Assembly (NCBI RefSeq): GCF_004563925.1
Contig: NZ_SPNJ01000001.1
Span: 1,116,001-1,180,000 of the forward strand
Length of the DNA: 64,000 nt
Reading direction: 5' to 3'
From: Herbaspirillum sp. 3R11
Lineage (GTDB): Bacteria > Pseudomonadota > Gammaproteobacteria > Burkholderiales > Burkholderiaceae_D
Part shown: positions 25,999 through 34,634 of the stretch, piece by piece
How the letters are laid out: the number at the start of each line of letters is the position of its first letter
Position numbering within the stretch: position 1 is the stretch's first letter
Translations under genes and position numbers: made by a program
The notes under the pieces: generated by a model
Database searches by the model: none
The model's input: the letters and a program-made list of their open reading frames with translations, nothing else
Told to the model about the DNA's origin: nothing

Positions 25999-26333
25999 GC
26001 TGGCCTCCATTTCGCCAATTTCGGGGAAGGGCGTGCCGACGCCGGGGATGTAGGTACAGAAATAGCCTTCTGATGGCCGCTCTTTGTAGGCGTCTCATAG
26101 CCGCACAACGTTGGTATGCTTGAATTTATCCCTATCTTGTTTTCGTTATTGCCGGTCCCGTCAAAGAACAGGCCAAGGTTGATCTGCAAGGGACCGCTAC
26201 GCGGGTCGTGCGTATCTTTCTTCCACGATTGCCAATACAAGCCATCGGTCGGCGCTTGAGATGCCGCTGACACGACGCCCTGTACAGGTGATTCGTAAGG
26301 CGGGCGCTTATCCTCGTGCTCAATTTCGCTCAT
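25999..26333 (-). pseudogene. Truncated, frameshifted copy of the Tle1 effector start
   Basis: From ATG 26333 the first ~62 codons match tle1 (SEIEHEDKRPPYESPVQGVV, later LFFDGTGNNEN). After that a frameshift occurs; the remaining match (KFKHTNVVRL, then YIPGVGTP and EIGEME) is in another frame and also has a TGA replacing the Trp codon of RLWDAY. Similarity stops at the codons for EAS, where sequence joins the leader of immunity copy 1. No catalytic residue is retained, so it cannot be a working lipase. Its ATG still overlaps the stop of immunity copy 2, copying the arrangement of the intact pair. Confidence 0.85.
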
Positions 26334-26926
26334 CGCCAGTCTCCATGTTTCTTTTTGTATTCCCGGTCTTGCCGATCTCTTTCTTCCAATTCTTCCTTGG
26401 TAAACAGCGTCTCCACTTCCACTCCCTTTGTGGCAGTGTCGTCATCGTGCAGACCGTAGGGAATAGGATGATCTTTGTTTGTTGATCCCGCCGTAGCAAC
26501 TACTACCCGCACTTTGCCACCCGGAAAAAAATGGACGTAGACACGACCAATTTGATCGTACTTTTCTATCGGTACGGTGGCTTTGAATGCTCCACCTGAT
26601 TTAACGCTGCGGTAATTACCCTTTTCAATTTCTGCACGGTTTTCCTGACTCCAGTCGCCTACACTCCACCGCACCACCGACTTCATGCCCGGGTACCATT
26701 TGTCAGGTAGGTTGGCACAACATGGCCCACCACCGCCACCACCACCACGTCCCACATTGCCACCGCTGGCACCATCAATATAAAACTGCGAAATGTTGTA
26801 GTCCGGGCCCAGATGCTGCACCCCTTCTATTTGTACCGGCGTAAACGTTCTTGGTAACGCACAGCTACCAAGAACAAGACCGAGCAAGCCGGCCAGAACA
26901 TGACGTGATACAGAGTAAAACCGCAT
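26330..26926 (-). CDS. Tle1 immunity lipoprotein, DUF3304-like (copy 2)
   Basis: 198 residues from ATG 26926 with AAGGAG 7 bases upstream. The lipobox is LGSC. Residues ~10-85 are almost identical to copy 1, including the poly-Gly/CC stretch, and the last ~30 residues (FTKEELEERDRQDREYKKKH) are also identical. The centre differs (ENRAEIEKGNYRSVKSGGAF here against ENRAQTSKGDYSSLKYGGTL) and the loop after VRVVV is unrelated. This may be an orphan immunity protein guarding against a different Tle1 variant. Confidence 0.85.
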   Translation of the reverse strand: MRFYSVSRHVLAGLLGLVLGSCALPRTFTPVQIEGVQHLGPDYNISQFYIDGASGGNVGRGGGGGGGPCCANLPDKWYPGMKSVVRWSVGDWSQENRAEIEKGNYRSVKSGGAFKATVPIEKYDQIGRVYVHFFPGGKVRVVVATAGSTNKDHPIPYGLHDDDTATKGVEVETLFTKEELEERDRQDREYKKKHGDWR

Positions 26927-27009
26927 TCTCAAACTCCTTGAGTGAAATACATCAAGCGTCAAAACAGGCTTTCGAAATACTACGAGGCGGTCGAAATACA
27001 AGCGGTAAC

Positions 27010-27786
27010 CTATGTGTTGCCCAAGGCCTGGCAGATAGCTTCACCGTCAGAGCCTGCCAGTAGTGAGCCGGATTCGATCCGCTCAAATAATTTCCCCCGC
27101 GTGCGGAACATCGCCGCCGTCAATGCGGCTAGCACCGTACGGTCTGCCTGTCCGGCGCGTTGCCATGCGCTGATCGCAGCTTGCGCCCAGCGGTAGTGAT
27201 CTGCGGCGTTGCCGGGCAAGGCGTTTGAAGTGGCTTGCGTCAGATTGCCAATCAGATGATCGGCTTCGGCAGCATCCACCAAGGCGTCAATCTGAGCGTT
27301 GCTCAGTGTGAGTGGCGTTGTCGCCGCTGTTTGATCTGCAGATTGTGATGGAAGAACGGCGAGCTCTCCATGCCGCAGATGTATCTGCCAGCGCGAAAAA
27401 GGATGTGTTAACGCACCCCATTGCAATGGGGTGAAAATCCGGGCCAGTTCAGGAAGGACGCGACAATCGGCGAGGCTGAGGGCGTAATAGTTGCCGTCTT
27501 CCATGTTAAAAAATGCAAACTGACGCAGGTGCTGCACTAGCTTCGTCAAAGGCAATCCCGTATCGATAAAAGAGACGTGCAGTCTTGGCGTCATGGCATC
27601 CAGCAAGCCACGGAGTCCTTCCGCTTGACCGCTTTGTTCAGCAGCTTGCATATCGGCCACAATAGGGCCCAGGTGCGCGGCCTCATCTTGGTACAGGGGA
27701 GATAACCAGGATGGCCATTGCGCGGGATCGTTAGGTGTAATGCCGCCTATCATGCCGGCATGCATCAGGGCAAAAGAAAAAGTCAT
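27010..27786 (-). CDS. DUF4123 T6SS effector adaptor/chaperone
   Basis: 258 residues from ATG 27786. Residues ~5-125 resemble DUF4123 (SWLSPLYQDEAAHLGPIVADM, then the LxxHLRQFAFFNMEDGNYYALSLADCRVLP region), the domain that loads effectors onto VgrG. The C-terminal half has a helical extension. It starts 14 bp after the vgrG stop and precedes the immunity-effector genes, the usual vgrG-adaptor-effector order. Its role would be to load the Tle1 lipase onto this VgrG. The frame continues upstream over the vgrG end, but that part is a shadow. Confidence 0.9.
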   Translation of the reverse strand: MTFSFALMHAGMIGGITPNDPAQWPSWLSPLYQDEAAHLGPIVADMQAAEQSGQAEGLRGLLDAMTPRLHVSFIDTGLPLTKLVQHLRQFAFFNMEDGNYYALSLADCRVLPELARIFTPLQWGALTHPFSRWQIHLRHGELAVLPSQSADQTAATTPLTLSNAQIDALVDAAEADHLIGNLTQATSNALPGNAADHYRWAQAAISAWQRAGQADRTVLAALTAAMFRTRGKLFERIESGSLLAGSDGEAICQALGNT

Positions 27787-27800
27787 GACTCGCTCTTCGG

Positions 27801-30362
27801 TTACAGTGATTTGGAAAACGGGGCACCGGTTTTGATTGCGGACAGCAAACAGGGGATACAGACCTTCTGTTGACTGAATTCCGGGATCGCCGCTGTGCCG
27901 CCCTTGGCCGGGGAGATGTGAGGCCAATCACTTTGTACGTTGATTGTGCGTGCATCTACGGTGATATCCTGCTCCGTGACTTTCAGAAAGCTCTGGCCTG
28001 ACCTGAGCATGATGTAATCCTTGGCTTGAAACACGATGCCATCTTCGGTGGAGGTCATGGTGAGACTGTCATCGGCCGTCAATTCCATGCTGTTGTGTTG
28101 CGCCTGCAAGACGACTTTTCCCTTGTTGGCGATGTTGCGGATATCGCCGTCGTGGGCGAATTCATGGATGCTGTTGCCGGCGGTATGCAAGATGTCGCCC
28201 ATCGCGTAGTGCTGCTGGTTGTTGCCCGCGACAGTGTCAATGTTCCGGCCGGCGTAGTGGAGTTGATCCTTGGGCGTGGCGCTGGCGATACCTGCAGGTG
28301 AACTGATAGCGATCACGCGTTGGCCGCCACTCTGTTTGCCTTGACCGTTGTCGTGCTGAGCCGTGACGGCTTGCGTCAGGTCTTGTTGGGGCTGGATGTC
28401 TTGAGCTGCGCTGTGTGGGACATAGTCGTCCGGATCAAGCTGCTTGGCGATGGCAAGCGCTTGCTCCAGATCAGCGATGATTTCCGTGTAGTCGTTGATG
28501 GTGCCGGCGGCTTTGAGGCGGGCGTTAGTGCTGAGCAGGATGCCTTCGACGGCACGCAATGCGCCGGCGCCGTCTGTCCTGAGTTCAAAACCTTCTCCGC
28601 GAGCGTCTTTGCGCCCTTGGTTATCTTCAATACGCGTAATGTGGCCGAGGCTTAGTTGACTGTGCAAGTGATCGCTTTTGAGCTGCGCCTGAATCTTCTG
28701 CTCGGTGTCGTCGAGAATCAGATGATTGGATCTGCCGCCGGTAGCATTACCGCCGTCCTTGGTCAGTTCTCTGGAACGGAATCCCGATAGCGCGCTTTGC
28801 CCCGGCAAGCTCCACGGCGGCAAATTGCTCTGGTTATGCACGCGCCCGGTGCAGATCGGCAGATCCGGATCGCCGCCGATGAAATCGACAATGACTTCCT
28901 GCCCGATGCGCGGCAGTTGTATGCCGCCTAGCTGATTACCCGCCCAAGGACTGGACACGCGCACCCAGCAAGAGCTGTTCTGATTATTCTGGCCAAGCCG
29001 GTCCCACGGAAACTGCACCTTGATGCGGCCGTACTGGTCGGTCCAGATATTCTGATCTTCGGGGCCAACCACGAGTGCGGTTTGTGGGCCGCGTGTAAAT
29101 GGTTTTAGGGTACGACGCTCTGGCCGGCATTGCTCCTTGAGCAGATGCACATCAAAGTCAAGTTCCACCTTGTAGCTTTGCGCCAGCGGATTGAGCGCAT
29201 TGGTGACCGCTGCCCCCGGCGACTGGCTTGCCTGGGCGACCTCTTCGATCAGTAAGCTTGTGCTGATGATGAGGTAGTCGGTGTTGGCGGCATGTTGCGG
29301 ATGCTTTTGTAATGCGAAGGTGCAGCCGGGCACTATGCCGCGCAAGTGACCACTGCCTTGGGCGTGGTGGCCGCGTTGGCGCAATGACTCCATGCGCATG
29401 CGCGCAATGAATTTACTTTCTTCCGCCGAATCGTTGCCGTCTTTGTCGACGCCTGCCTTGGGCTGGCTGTAGTGGGCGTCGGCATGCCATTCATACACTT
29501 CCTGCTGGTTGTGCGCAGTTGGTCTTGGGTCGCTGCGCTTGACGGTCAGATCGGCTTTAGGACGGGTGTAGTCGTAGTCGCGGGTAACGTAGCTGCCAGA
29601 AGTTATGCGTTCTGTTGGCGTGAAACGATGCACGTATTCGGCGTCGATTTTGTGCCCTTCGGGATAGAAGGGAATCTGCTGGTAGGCGGCGCTGGGATTC
29701 TTTTTGTGCGCGCCCATGTTGTCGATCAGGACCAGGCGATGCTTGCCGTCACTGTGCTCGAAGAACCAGTTGATGCCCCATTCTTCGCACAGGCGGCAGA
29801 AGAAGTGGTAGTCGCTTTCGTTGAACTGGGTCTGGTAGTCGCGTTTGGGGTACGTATCGATGAAGCGCTTGTCGACCGGAAAGCTGTACTTGCCCAGTAA
29901 TGCATCGAGGATCTCGACGACGGTTTTGTCCTGATAAATTCGACAGTCATTGTTCTCGGTCGCGAGATGCAGCCAGGGACGCAGGGCCAGCTGGTAGTGC
30001 ACGAAGCGGCCGGATTCACCGAGTAAGGCGGCGTCGGTGATGAGGCCGGTGATCTCGCGGATACCGGCGCCAGAATTGACGCTACTGCCTCCGGCAACCC
30101 CTGAGATAAAACTGCCATTGCCTTCCAGTTCGATCTTGACGGTCAGTTCGCGGCCTATGAAGTCGTTAAGCTTGAAGTTGGCGGCGTGCGAAGGAATCAG
30201 GTTCAGGCCGTCGGGCGTCTTGAGATCGAGGTGATATTCGAACAGACCGTTGAGGCCTTCAGTACCAGACAACTTTACCGGCACCAAGGCAGGCTGGCCC
30301 ATGATCTCGGGGATAGCGGTACTGCTGGCGCTCAGGGCGCGCGATTGGGTAAGCAAGGCCAT
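27801..30362 (-). CDS. vgrG: VgrG spike protein of type VI secretion
   Basis: 853 residues. The N-terminal gp27-like part contains YQTQFNESDYHFFCRLCEEWG; the gp5-like OB fold contains QYGRIKVQFPWDRLGQ and SSPWAGNQLGG; then a DUF2345 region (GRNIDTVAGNNQQHYAMGD) forms the extended beta-needle. There is no extra enzymatic C-terminal domain; it ends near PFSKSL. ATG 30362 has CGGAG 5 bases upstream. It heads the island vgrG-DUF4123-imm-tle1-PAAR. No tss genes lie in the window, so it is an orphan vgrG cluster served by a T6SS elsewhere. Confidence 0.95.
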   Translation of the reverse strand: MALLTQSRALSASSTAIPEIMGQPALVPVKLSGTEGLNGLFEYHLDLKTPDGLNLIPSHAANFKLNDFIGRELTVKIELEGNGSFISGVAGGSSVNSGAGIREITGLITDAALLGESGRFVHYQLALRPWLHLATENNDCRIYQDKTVVEILDALLGKYSFPVDKRFIDTYPKRDYQTQFNESDYHFFCRLCEEWGINWFFEHSDGKHRLVLIDNMGAHKKNPSAAYQQIPFYPEGHKIDAEYVHRFTPTERITSGSYVTRDYDYTRPKADLTVKRSDPRPTAHNQQEVYEWHADAHYSQPKAGVDKDGNDSAEESKFIARMRMESLRQRGHHAQGSGHLRGIVPGCTFALQKHPQHAANTDYLIISTSLLIEEVAQASQSPGAAVTNALNPLAQSYKVELDFDVHLLKEQCRPERRTLKPFTRGPQTALVVGPEDQNIWTDQYGRIKVQFPWDRLGQNNQNSSCWVRVSSPWAGNQLGGIQLPRIGQEVIVDFIGGDPDLPICTGRVHNQSNLPPWSLPGQSALSGFRSRELTKDGGNATGGRSNHLILDDTEQKIQAQLKSDHLHSQLSLGHITRIEDNQGRKDARGEGFELRTDGAGALRAVEGILLSTNARLKAAGTINDYTEIIADLEQALAIAKQLDPDDYVPHSAAQDIQPQQDLTQAVTAQHDNGQGKQSGGQRVIAISSPAGIASATPKDQLHYAGRNIDTVAGNNQQHYAMGDILHTAGNSIHEFAHDGDIRNIANKGKVVLQAQHNSMELTADDSLTMTSTEDGIVFQAKDYIMLRSGQSFLKVTEQDITVDARTINVQSDWPHISPAKGGTAAIPEFSQQKVCIPCLLSAIKTGAPFSKSL

Positions 30363-30438
30363 GAATGCTCCGTTAGCGAATGGATGTCAGAGGAGAAAAA
30401 TCTGACGATCATGCTAAGAGAGCAACCATGTTGTGCAT

Positions 30439-30514
30439 ATCGAATGCATTCGATAAATGCGTTTATTTGCAAATTTACGAATTATTTTCCGTCAGTGCAA
30501 ATGCATACTTTGCA
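30439..30514. promoter_or_regulatory. Palindromes in the vgrG upstream region
   Basis: A perfect 16-bp palindrome ATCGAATGCATTCGAT at 30439-30454 lies 77 bp upstream of the vgrG start. A second dyad TGCAAA-N7-TTTGCA is at 30496-30514. The region is AT-rich compared with its surroundings. Candidate operators for control of the T6SS island; binding factor unknown. Confidence 0.5.
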
Positions 30515-30539
30515 TATGTTTCTGTGGTGGCTCAAGACA

Positions 30540-30575
30540 AAAAATGGGGAGCGCATGTTGCGTCTCCCCATTTTT
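30540..30575 (-). terminator. Rho-independent terminator of the Ugp-like operon
   Basis: 12-bp stem AAAAATGGGGAG / CTCCCCATTTTT, 12-base loop. On the minus strand it lies 19 bp after the stop of the metallophosphoesterase gene and isolates the operon from vgrG. Confidence 0.85.
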
Positions 30576-30593
30576 CGTTGCGTTGACGCCGAC

Positions 30594-31382
30594 TCAGCCG
30601 TAATACGGAAACTGCTGCGACTTGTCCATGAACGCGTGATAGTGCACCACCACGCCTGCATCGCGCAGGCTCAGCACGGCGTAGGCGGGCGGTTCCATCG
30701 AGGTCGTGGCCGGGCCGGTCAGCGCGAAGTCGAGCGCGTGCTGATGGTTGGTGCCGGGCACGGTGGCGAACGGCGTGCCGTACCAGGTGCCGCCCGACGG
30801 GCGATGCACGTGGCCGGAAAACATGTAGCGCACGTTGCCGTGCTTCTTTACCAGCGCGCGCAGGTCGGCTTCTTCACGCAGGCGGATCCAGTCCATCGAC
30901 GGCAGGTCGAGTTCGAACGGCGGGTGATGCGAGAACAGGTACACAGCACGTTCGCCGGCTTCGGCCAGCATGCGGTCCAGCCAGGCCAGACGGTCGGCGC
31001 ACAGGCGGCCTTCGTGGGTGCCGGCCTCCTTTGTGTCGAGGAACACCAGGCGCGTGTCGCCGGCGTCGTGCACGCCCTGGATGAAGCCGTGTTCATCGAC
31101 CGGCATGGCGGGGAAGACGTCGCGGAACACCGGCCGTTCATCGTGATTGCCGAGCAGCAGGCGCACCGGCAGCTTCAGTTCCTTGAGGCACTCGGCCAGG
31201 ATGCGATACGAGGCTTCGTCGCCGTCGTGGGTGAGGTCGCCGGTGATGACGCACAGGTCGGCGTCAGGGTGGTGTTCGTTGACATGGGCGATGCAGTGGC
31301 GGAAACGCGTGACCGAATCTTCGCCGAACAAGAGGTTCCCATCCGGCACCAGGTGGATGTCGGTGATTTGTATGACTTTCAT
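30594..31382 (-). CDS. Metallophosphodiesterase, GpdQ/CpdA-like
   Basis: 262 residues, no signal peptide. All calcineurin-type metal ligands are present: D8 and H10 (ITDIHL), D in GDLTHDGDE, NH in GNHDE, H in FSHHPP, and GHVHR. The overall arrangement is close to class III phosphodiesterases, including glycerophosphodiesterase GpdQ and cAMP phosphodiesterase CpdA. Position as the last gene of a Ugp-like operon favours hydrolysis of imported glycerophosphodiesters in the cytoplasm, releasing glycerol-3-phosphate. The cAMP role cannot be excluded. Confidence 0.9.
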   Translation of the reverse strand: MKVIQITDIHLVPDGNLLFGEDSVTRFRHCIAHVNEHHPDADLCVITGDLTHDGDEASYRILAECLKELKLPVRLLLGNHDERPVFRDVFPAMPVDEHGFIQGVHDAGDTRLVFLDTKEAGTHEGRLCADRLAWLDRMLAEAGERAVYLFSHHPPFELDLPSMDWIRLREEADLRALVKKHGNVRYMFSGHVHRPSGGTWYGTPFATVPGTNHQHALDFALTGPATTSMEPPAYAVLSLRDAGVVVHYHAFMDKSQQFPYYG

Positions 31383-31410
31383 CAGATGTGTTGTTGGTGT
31401 TGAGAGAAAT

Positions 31411-32286
31411 TTAACGGATGCCTGCCCGCAGGAAGGCCTGGATGAACTGGCGCTGGAATACCAGGAAGCCGATCATCAGCGGCGCAATCGCGACCAGCGT
31501 GGCGGCGCTGATGATGGAGATGTTGACGCCGCTTTCGGGTGCGCCGAACAGAGACAGACCGACCGTCAGCGGCCGCGTGGCCGGCGAGTTGGTCACGATC
31601 AGCGGCCACAGGAAATTGTTCCAGTGCGTCGCCACCGACACCAGCGCATAGGCCAGGTAGACCGGCTTGGCCGCCGGTACATACACGCGCCACAGCACGC
31701 CGAACCAGCCGCAACCTTCGATGCGCGCCGCTTCTTCCAGCTCGCGCGGAATCTGCATGAAAGCCTGGCGCAGAAGGAAGATGCCGAAGGCGCTGGCCAT
31801 GTAAGGCACCGCCATGCCGAACGGCGTATCGAACAGGCCGAGGCGGGTGACCATCGCATAGTTCTCGACGATAAGGATTTCCGGCAACACGAACAACTGC
31901 AACAGCACCAGCACGAACACGATGTTCTTGCCGCTGAACTGGAAGCGCGCGAAGGCGAAGCCGGCCAGCGTGCACAGCGTGAACTGGCCGGCCAGGATCA
32001 GGCTGACCAGCACGAAGGTGTTGAGGAAGTAGCGCAGCCACGGCGCCGATTGCCAGGCATCACGGAAATTCTGCAGCACCAGCGGCGCACGCCAGTCGAA
32101 CGCCAGCGCGGCGTGGGAGGTGTGGAAGGCGGCCCACAGCGCAAACAGCAGCGGCGCGATCCACAGCAGCGCCAGCAGCCAGGCGCCGAGGGTGTCAATG
32201 ATGTTCCAGAAGCGATCATGCGAGACAGATGCAGTTGCGGCGGCAGGAGCGGATGCCGCCGGCGAGGAAATGGCGAGAGTGTTCAT
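31411..32286 (-). CDS. ABC transporter permease, UgpE/MalG type
   Basis: 291 residues with six membrane helices and a polar N-terminal tail. The EAA loop reads PRELEEAARIEGCGWFGVLWRVYVPAAKP (about residues 175-205). Belongs to the carbohydrate CUT1 family. Its start overlaps the stop of the partner permease by 4 bases (ATGA). With the other genes it forms an importer resembling the sn-glycerol-3-phosphate transporter UgpBAEC. Confidence 0.92.
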   Translation of the reverse strand: MNTLAISSPAASAPAAATASVSHDRFWNIIDTLGAWLLALLWIAPLLFALWAAFHTSHAALAFDWRAPLVLQNFRDAWQSAPWLRYFLNTFVLVSLILAGQFTLCTLAGFAFARFQFSGKNIVFVLVLLQLFVLPEILIVENYAMVTRLGLFDTPFGMAVPYMASAFGIFLLRQAFMQIPRELEEAARIEGCGWFGVLWRVYVPAAKPVYLAYALVSVATHWNNFLWPLIVTNSPATRPLTVGLSLFGAPESGVNISIISAATLVAIAPLMIGFLVFQRQFIQAFLRAGIR

Positions 32287-33194
32287 CGGTAGTGGATGCG
32301 ACGGTCAAAGAACATGAATTGCAGCGCAGCGATCAGGCCCAGCGCGGCGAGCACGAGCACGGTCATCACGGCGGCGCCGGCCTGGTCGAGATAGGCGAAG
32401 GCCATTTCCCAGATCCAGTACAGGATCAGCTTGGAGGCATTGTCCGGTCCACCCTTGGTCAGGATGAACAGATGGTCGATCAGGCGCACCGAATTGATCA
32501 GCGCATTGATCAGCACGAACAGCGTGGTCGGCATCAGCAACGGCAGCACGATACGGCGCGTGTAGGCCCAGCGGCCTGCGCCCTCGATGCGTGCGGCTTC
32601 GCGCAGGTCGGGCGGGATCGCCTGCAATGCGGCCAAGTAAAAAATCATGAAGAAGCCGGATTCCTTCCAGATCGTCACGGCCATGACCGACCATAGCGCA
32701 GTGCCCGGCTGGCCCAGCCAGTTGGTGGGGCCGATGCCGAATAACGCGGTGATGTGATCGAGCAGGCCGAGACCGGGCGTATAGAAGAACAGCCACAAAT
32801 TGGCCGCAGCGATCATCGGCAGCATGGTCGGCGTGAAGAAAGCGGTGCGCACCAGGCCGCGGCCGCCGATGCGGGCGTTGGCCCACAGCGCCATGCCCAG
32901 CGCCAGTGCGATGGAAACGGGGACGGTCACGCCCGCGTACAGCAGGTTGTTTCCGGCGACTTGCCAGAAGGTCGGATCGCTCAGCAGGTCGCGATAATTG
33001 TCGATGCCGTTGAACACGCTGGGACGGCGCGCGGTGCCGCGCGAATGGAAGCTGCTCCACAGCGTCGCCAGCATCGGATAGAAGGCGAACAAGGTCAGCA
33101 GGATCAGCGATGGCGTCAGCAGGCCCCAGCCGAACAGGTTGTGCAGGCGGCGTTCGGAAGGATTTACCGGCGCCAGGTGTGTTGCTTGGTTCAT
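32283..33194 (-). CDS. ABC transporter permease, UgpA/MalF type
   Basis: 303 residues, six membrane helices, EAA loop PPDLREAARIEGAGRWAYTRRIVLP. The first helix segment LFGWGLLTPSLILLTLFAFYP is characteristic of CUT1 inner permeases. It is followed with overlap by the second permease and preceded at 89 bp by the binding-protein gene. In the set it fills the UgpA position. Confidence 0.92.
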   Translation of the reverse strand: MNQATHLAPVNPSERRLHNLFGWGLLTPSLILLTLFAFYPMLATLWSSFHSRGTARRPSVFNGIDNYRDLLSDPTFWQVAGNNLLYAGVTVPVSIALALGMALWANARIGGRGLVRTAFFTPTMLPMIAAANLWLFFYTPGLGLLDHITALFGIGPTNWLGQPGTALWSVMAVTIWKESGFFMIFYLAALQAIPPDLREAARIEGAGRWAYTRRIVLPLLMPTTLFVLINALINSVRLIDHLFILTKGGPDNASKLILYWIWEMAFAYLDQAGAAVMTVLVLAALGLIAALQFMFFDRRIHYR

Positions 33195-33283
33195 CAGAAT
33201 CGTGTCCGGTGATCGGGTCTTGTTGCTGTCGTCCCGGCGAAGGCCTGGACGACAGCGGTACAGTTTTTACAGAGGAACGCGGA

Positions 33284-34558
33284 TTAGCGGTAAGGCTTCA
33301 GCAAACGCTCGGCAGTCGCCTGTGCTTCATCCAACGCCTGCTTGGAGGTCTTGGTGCCGGTCAACGCAGCTTGTACTGCGTTCGACAGCGCTTCACGCAC
33401 GCGGGCGGTCTGCTCGGTCGAGAACTCCGGAATCGCTACCGCCAGTTGGTCACGCGCCACCAATGCTTGCGGGAAGGTCTTGGCGTAATCACGCAGTGCA
33501 GGGGTGTTGTACGAAGCCGGGCTGGTGCCGACATAACCGGTTGCGATCGACCATTGCGCAGCGCGTTCCGGCGCGGTCATCCAACGCACGAAGGTGACCG
33601 AGGCAGCTTGCTGAGCAGGCGATGAACCCTTGAACAGGTAGAAGTTGCCGCCGCCGACCGGCGAACCCGGTTGCTTGTTGGCCGGCAGCATGGCGACGCC
33701 GAAATCGAACTTGGCTTCTTTCTTCACTGCAGTCAGGTTGCCGGTGGTGTGCCACATCATGGCGGTCTGGCCTTGTACGAAGGCCTGGCGCAGCGTGCCC
33801 CATTCAATCGCGCCGGCCGGGCTGACCTTGTGCGTGGCGGCCAGCGAACGCCAGAATTCCAGCGCCTCGACGGCAGCCGGCGTATTGAAGTAGACCTGCG
33901 TGCCTTCCTTGTTCATCAGCGACACGCCGTTCTGGATCGCGAACGCCTGGAACATCCAGTACGGATAACCGGTCGACGGAATCATCAGGCCGAACTTGTC
34001 CTTGGCTGTCAGCTTGGTGGCCGCGGCCAGCATTTCCTTCCAGGTCTTCGGCGGCGCATCCGGATTCAGGCCGGCGGCGCGGAACATGTCCTTGTTGTAG
34101 AACATGACGATGGTCGAACGCTGGAACGGAATGCCCCAGACATGACCGCCGATGGTGCCGTTGGCCATCAGGCCGGGATAGAAACTTTGCAGCCAGGCCT
34201 TGTCTTCGGCGCTGGTGGCGACCTTGTCGAAGGGCTCGATCAGGTTCTGGTCAATGAGATCGTAAGTGTCGAGTGCACCCAGCACCGACAACTGTGCAGG
34301 CTGGCCACCCTTGATTGCTGACAGCGCACGCACGCGGGTCTCGTCGTAGTTGCCGGAGTAGACCGCCTTGACCTTGATGTCCGGATTGGACTTCTGGAAG
34401 TCGTTGATCATGCCGTCGATCACGTCGGTCAGCGGGCCGCCGACGGCGATCGGATAGTACATGGTCAGTTCGGTCGCGGCACAGGCCATCGACGATGCTG
34501 TCAGTGCGCTGGCGAAGAGTGCCGCCAACGCTGTTTTTTTGATGAGTTTACTCAGCAT
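33284..34558 (-). CDS. ABC substrate-binding protein, UgpB-like
   Basis: 424 residues from ATG 34558, the first Met before a clean signal peptide (LSKLIKKTALAALFASALTA, cleavage near ACA-ATE). The frame is open upstream to 34672 but that part has no signal-like features. The mature part starts ELTMYYPIAVGGPLTDVIDGM, like UgpB proteins, and contains TTGNLTAVKKEAKFDFGVAMLP, also typical of glycerol-3-phosphate binding proteins. Best guess ligand: sn-glycerol-3-phosphate or glycerophosphodiesters. Confidence 0.92.
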   Translation of the reverse strand: MLSKLIKKTALAALFASALTASSMACAATELTMYYPIAVGGPLTDVIDGMINDFQKSNPDIKVKAVYSGNYDETRVRALSAIKGGQPAQLSVLGALDTYDLIDQNLIEPFDKVATSAEDKAWLQSFYPGLMANGTIGGHVWGIPFQRSTIVMFYNKDMFRAAGLNPDAPPKTWKEMLAAATKLTAKDKFGLMIPSTGYPYWMFQAFAIQNGVSLMNKEGTQVYFNTPAAVEALEFWRSLAATHKVSPAGAIEWGTLRQAFVQGQTAMMWHTTGNLTAVKKEAKFDFGVAMLPANKQPGSPVGGGNFYLFKGSSPAQQAASVTFVRWMTAPERAAQWSIATGYVGTSPASYNTPALRDYAKTFPQALVARDQLAVAIPEFSTEQTARVREALSNAVQAALTGTKTSKQALDEAQATAERLLKPYR

Positions 34559-34634
34559 GGTTGTTCCTTTTTGAGGTGGTCGTATTGAAAGTGCAGGTGA
34601 AAAAGGTGGGTAAGTCCGGATGCGTTGAAAGCGC

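Larger units (their letters stand above)
25027..26944 (-). repeat. Tandem duplication of immunity gene plus effector 5' end (~0.95 kb units)
   Basis: Unit A runs from about 25986 down to 25027 (ribosome site, immunity gene 1, first 112 codons of tle1). Unit B runs from about 26944 down to 25999 (ribosome site, immunity gene 2, broken tle1 start). Both open with TTCACYC followed by an AAGGAG ribosome site. The first ~230 bases of the two immunity genes differ at only a few positions, while the middle parts have diverged. Confidence 0.8.

Noticed and set aside
25359..26333. A single 324-residue gene joining effector start and lipoprotein
   Set aside because: The first third is a frameshifted copy of tle1, and the lipoprotein has its own ribosome site and signal peptide, so I annotate a pseudogene plus a gene.
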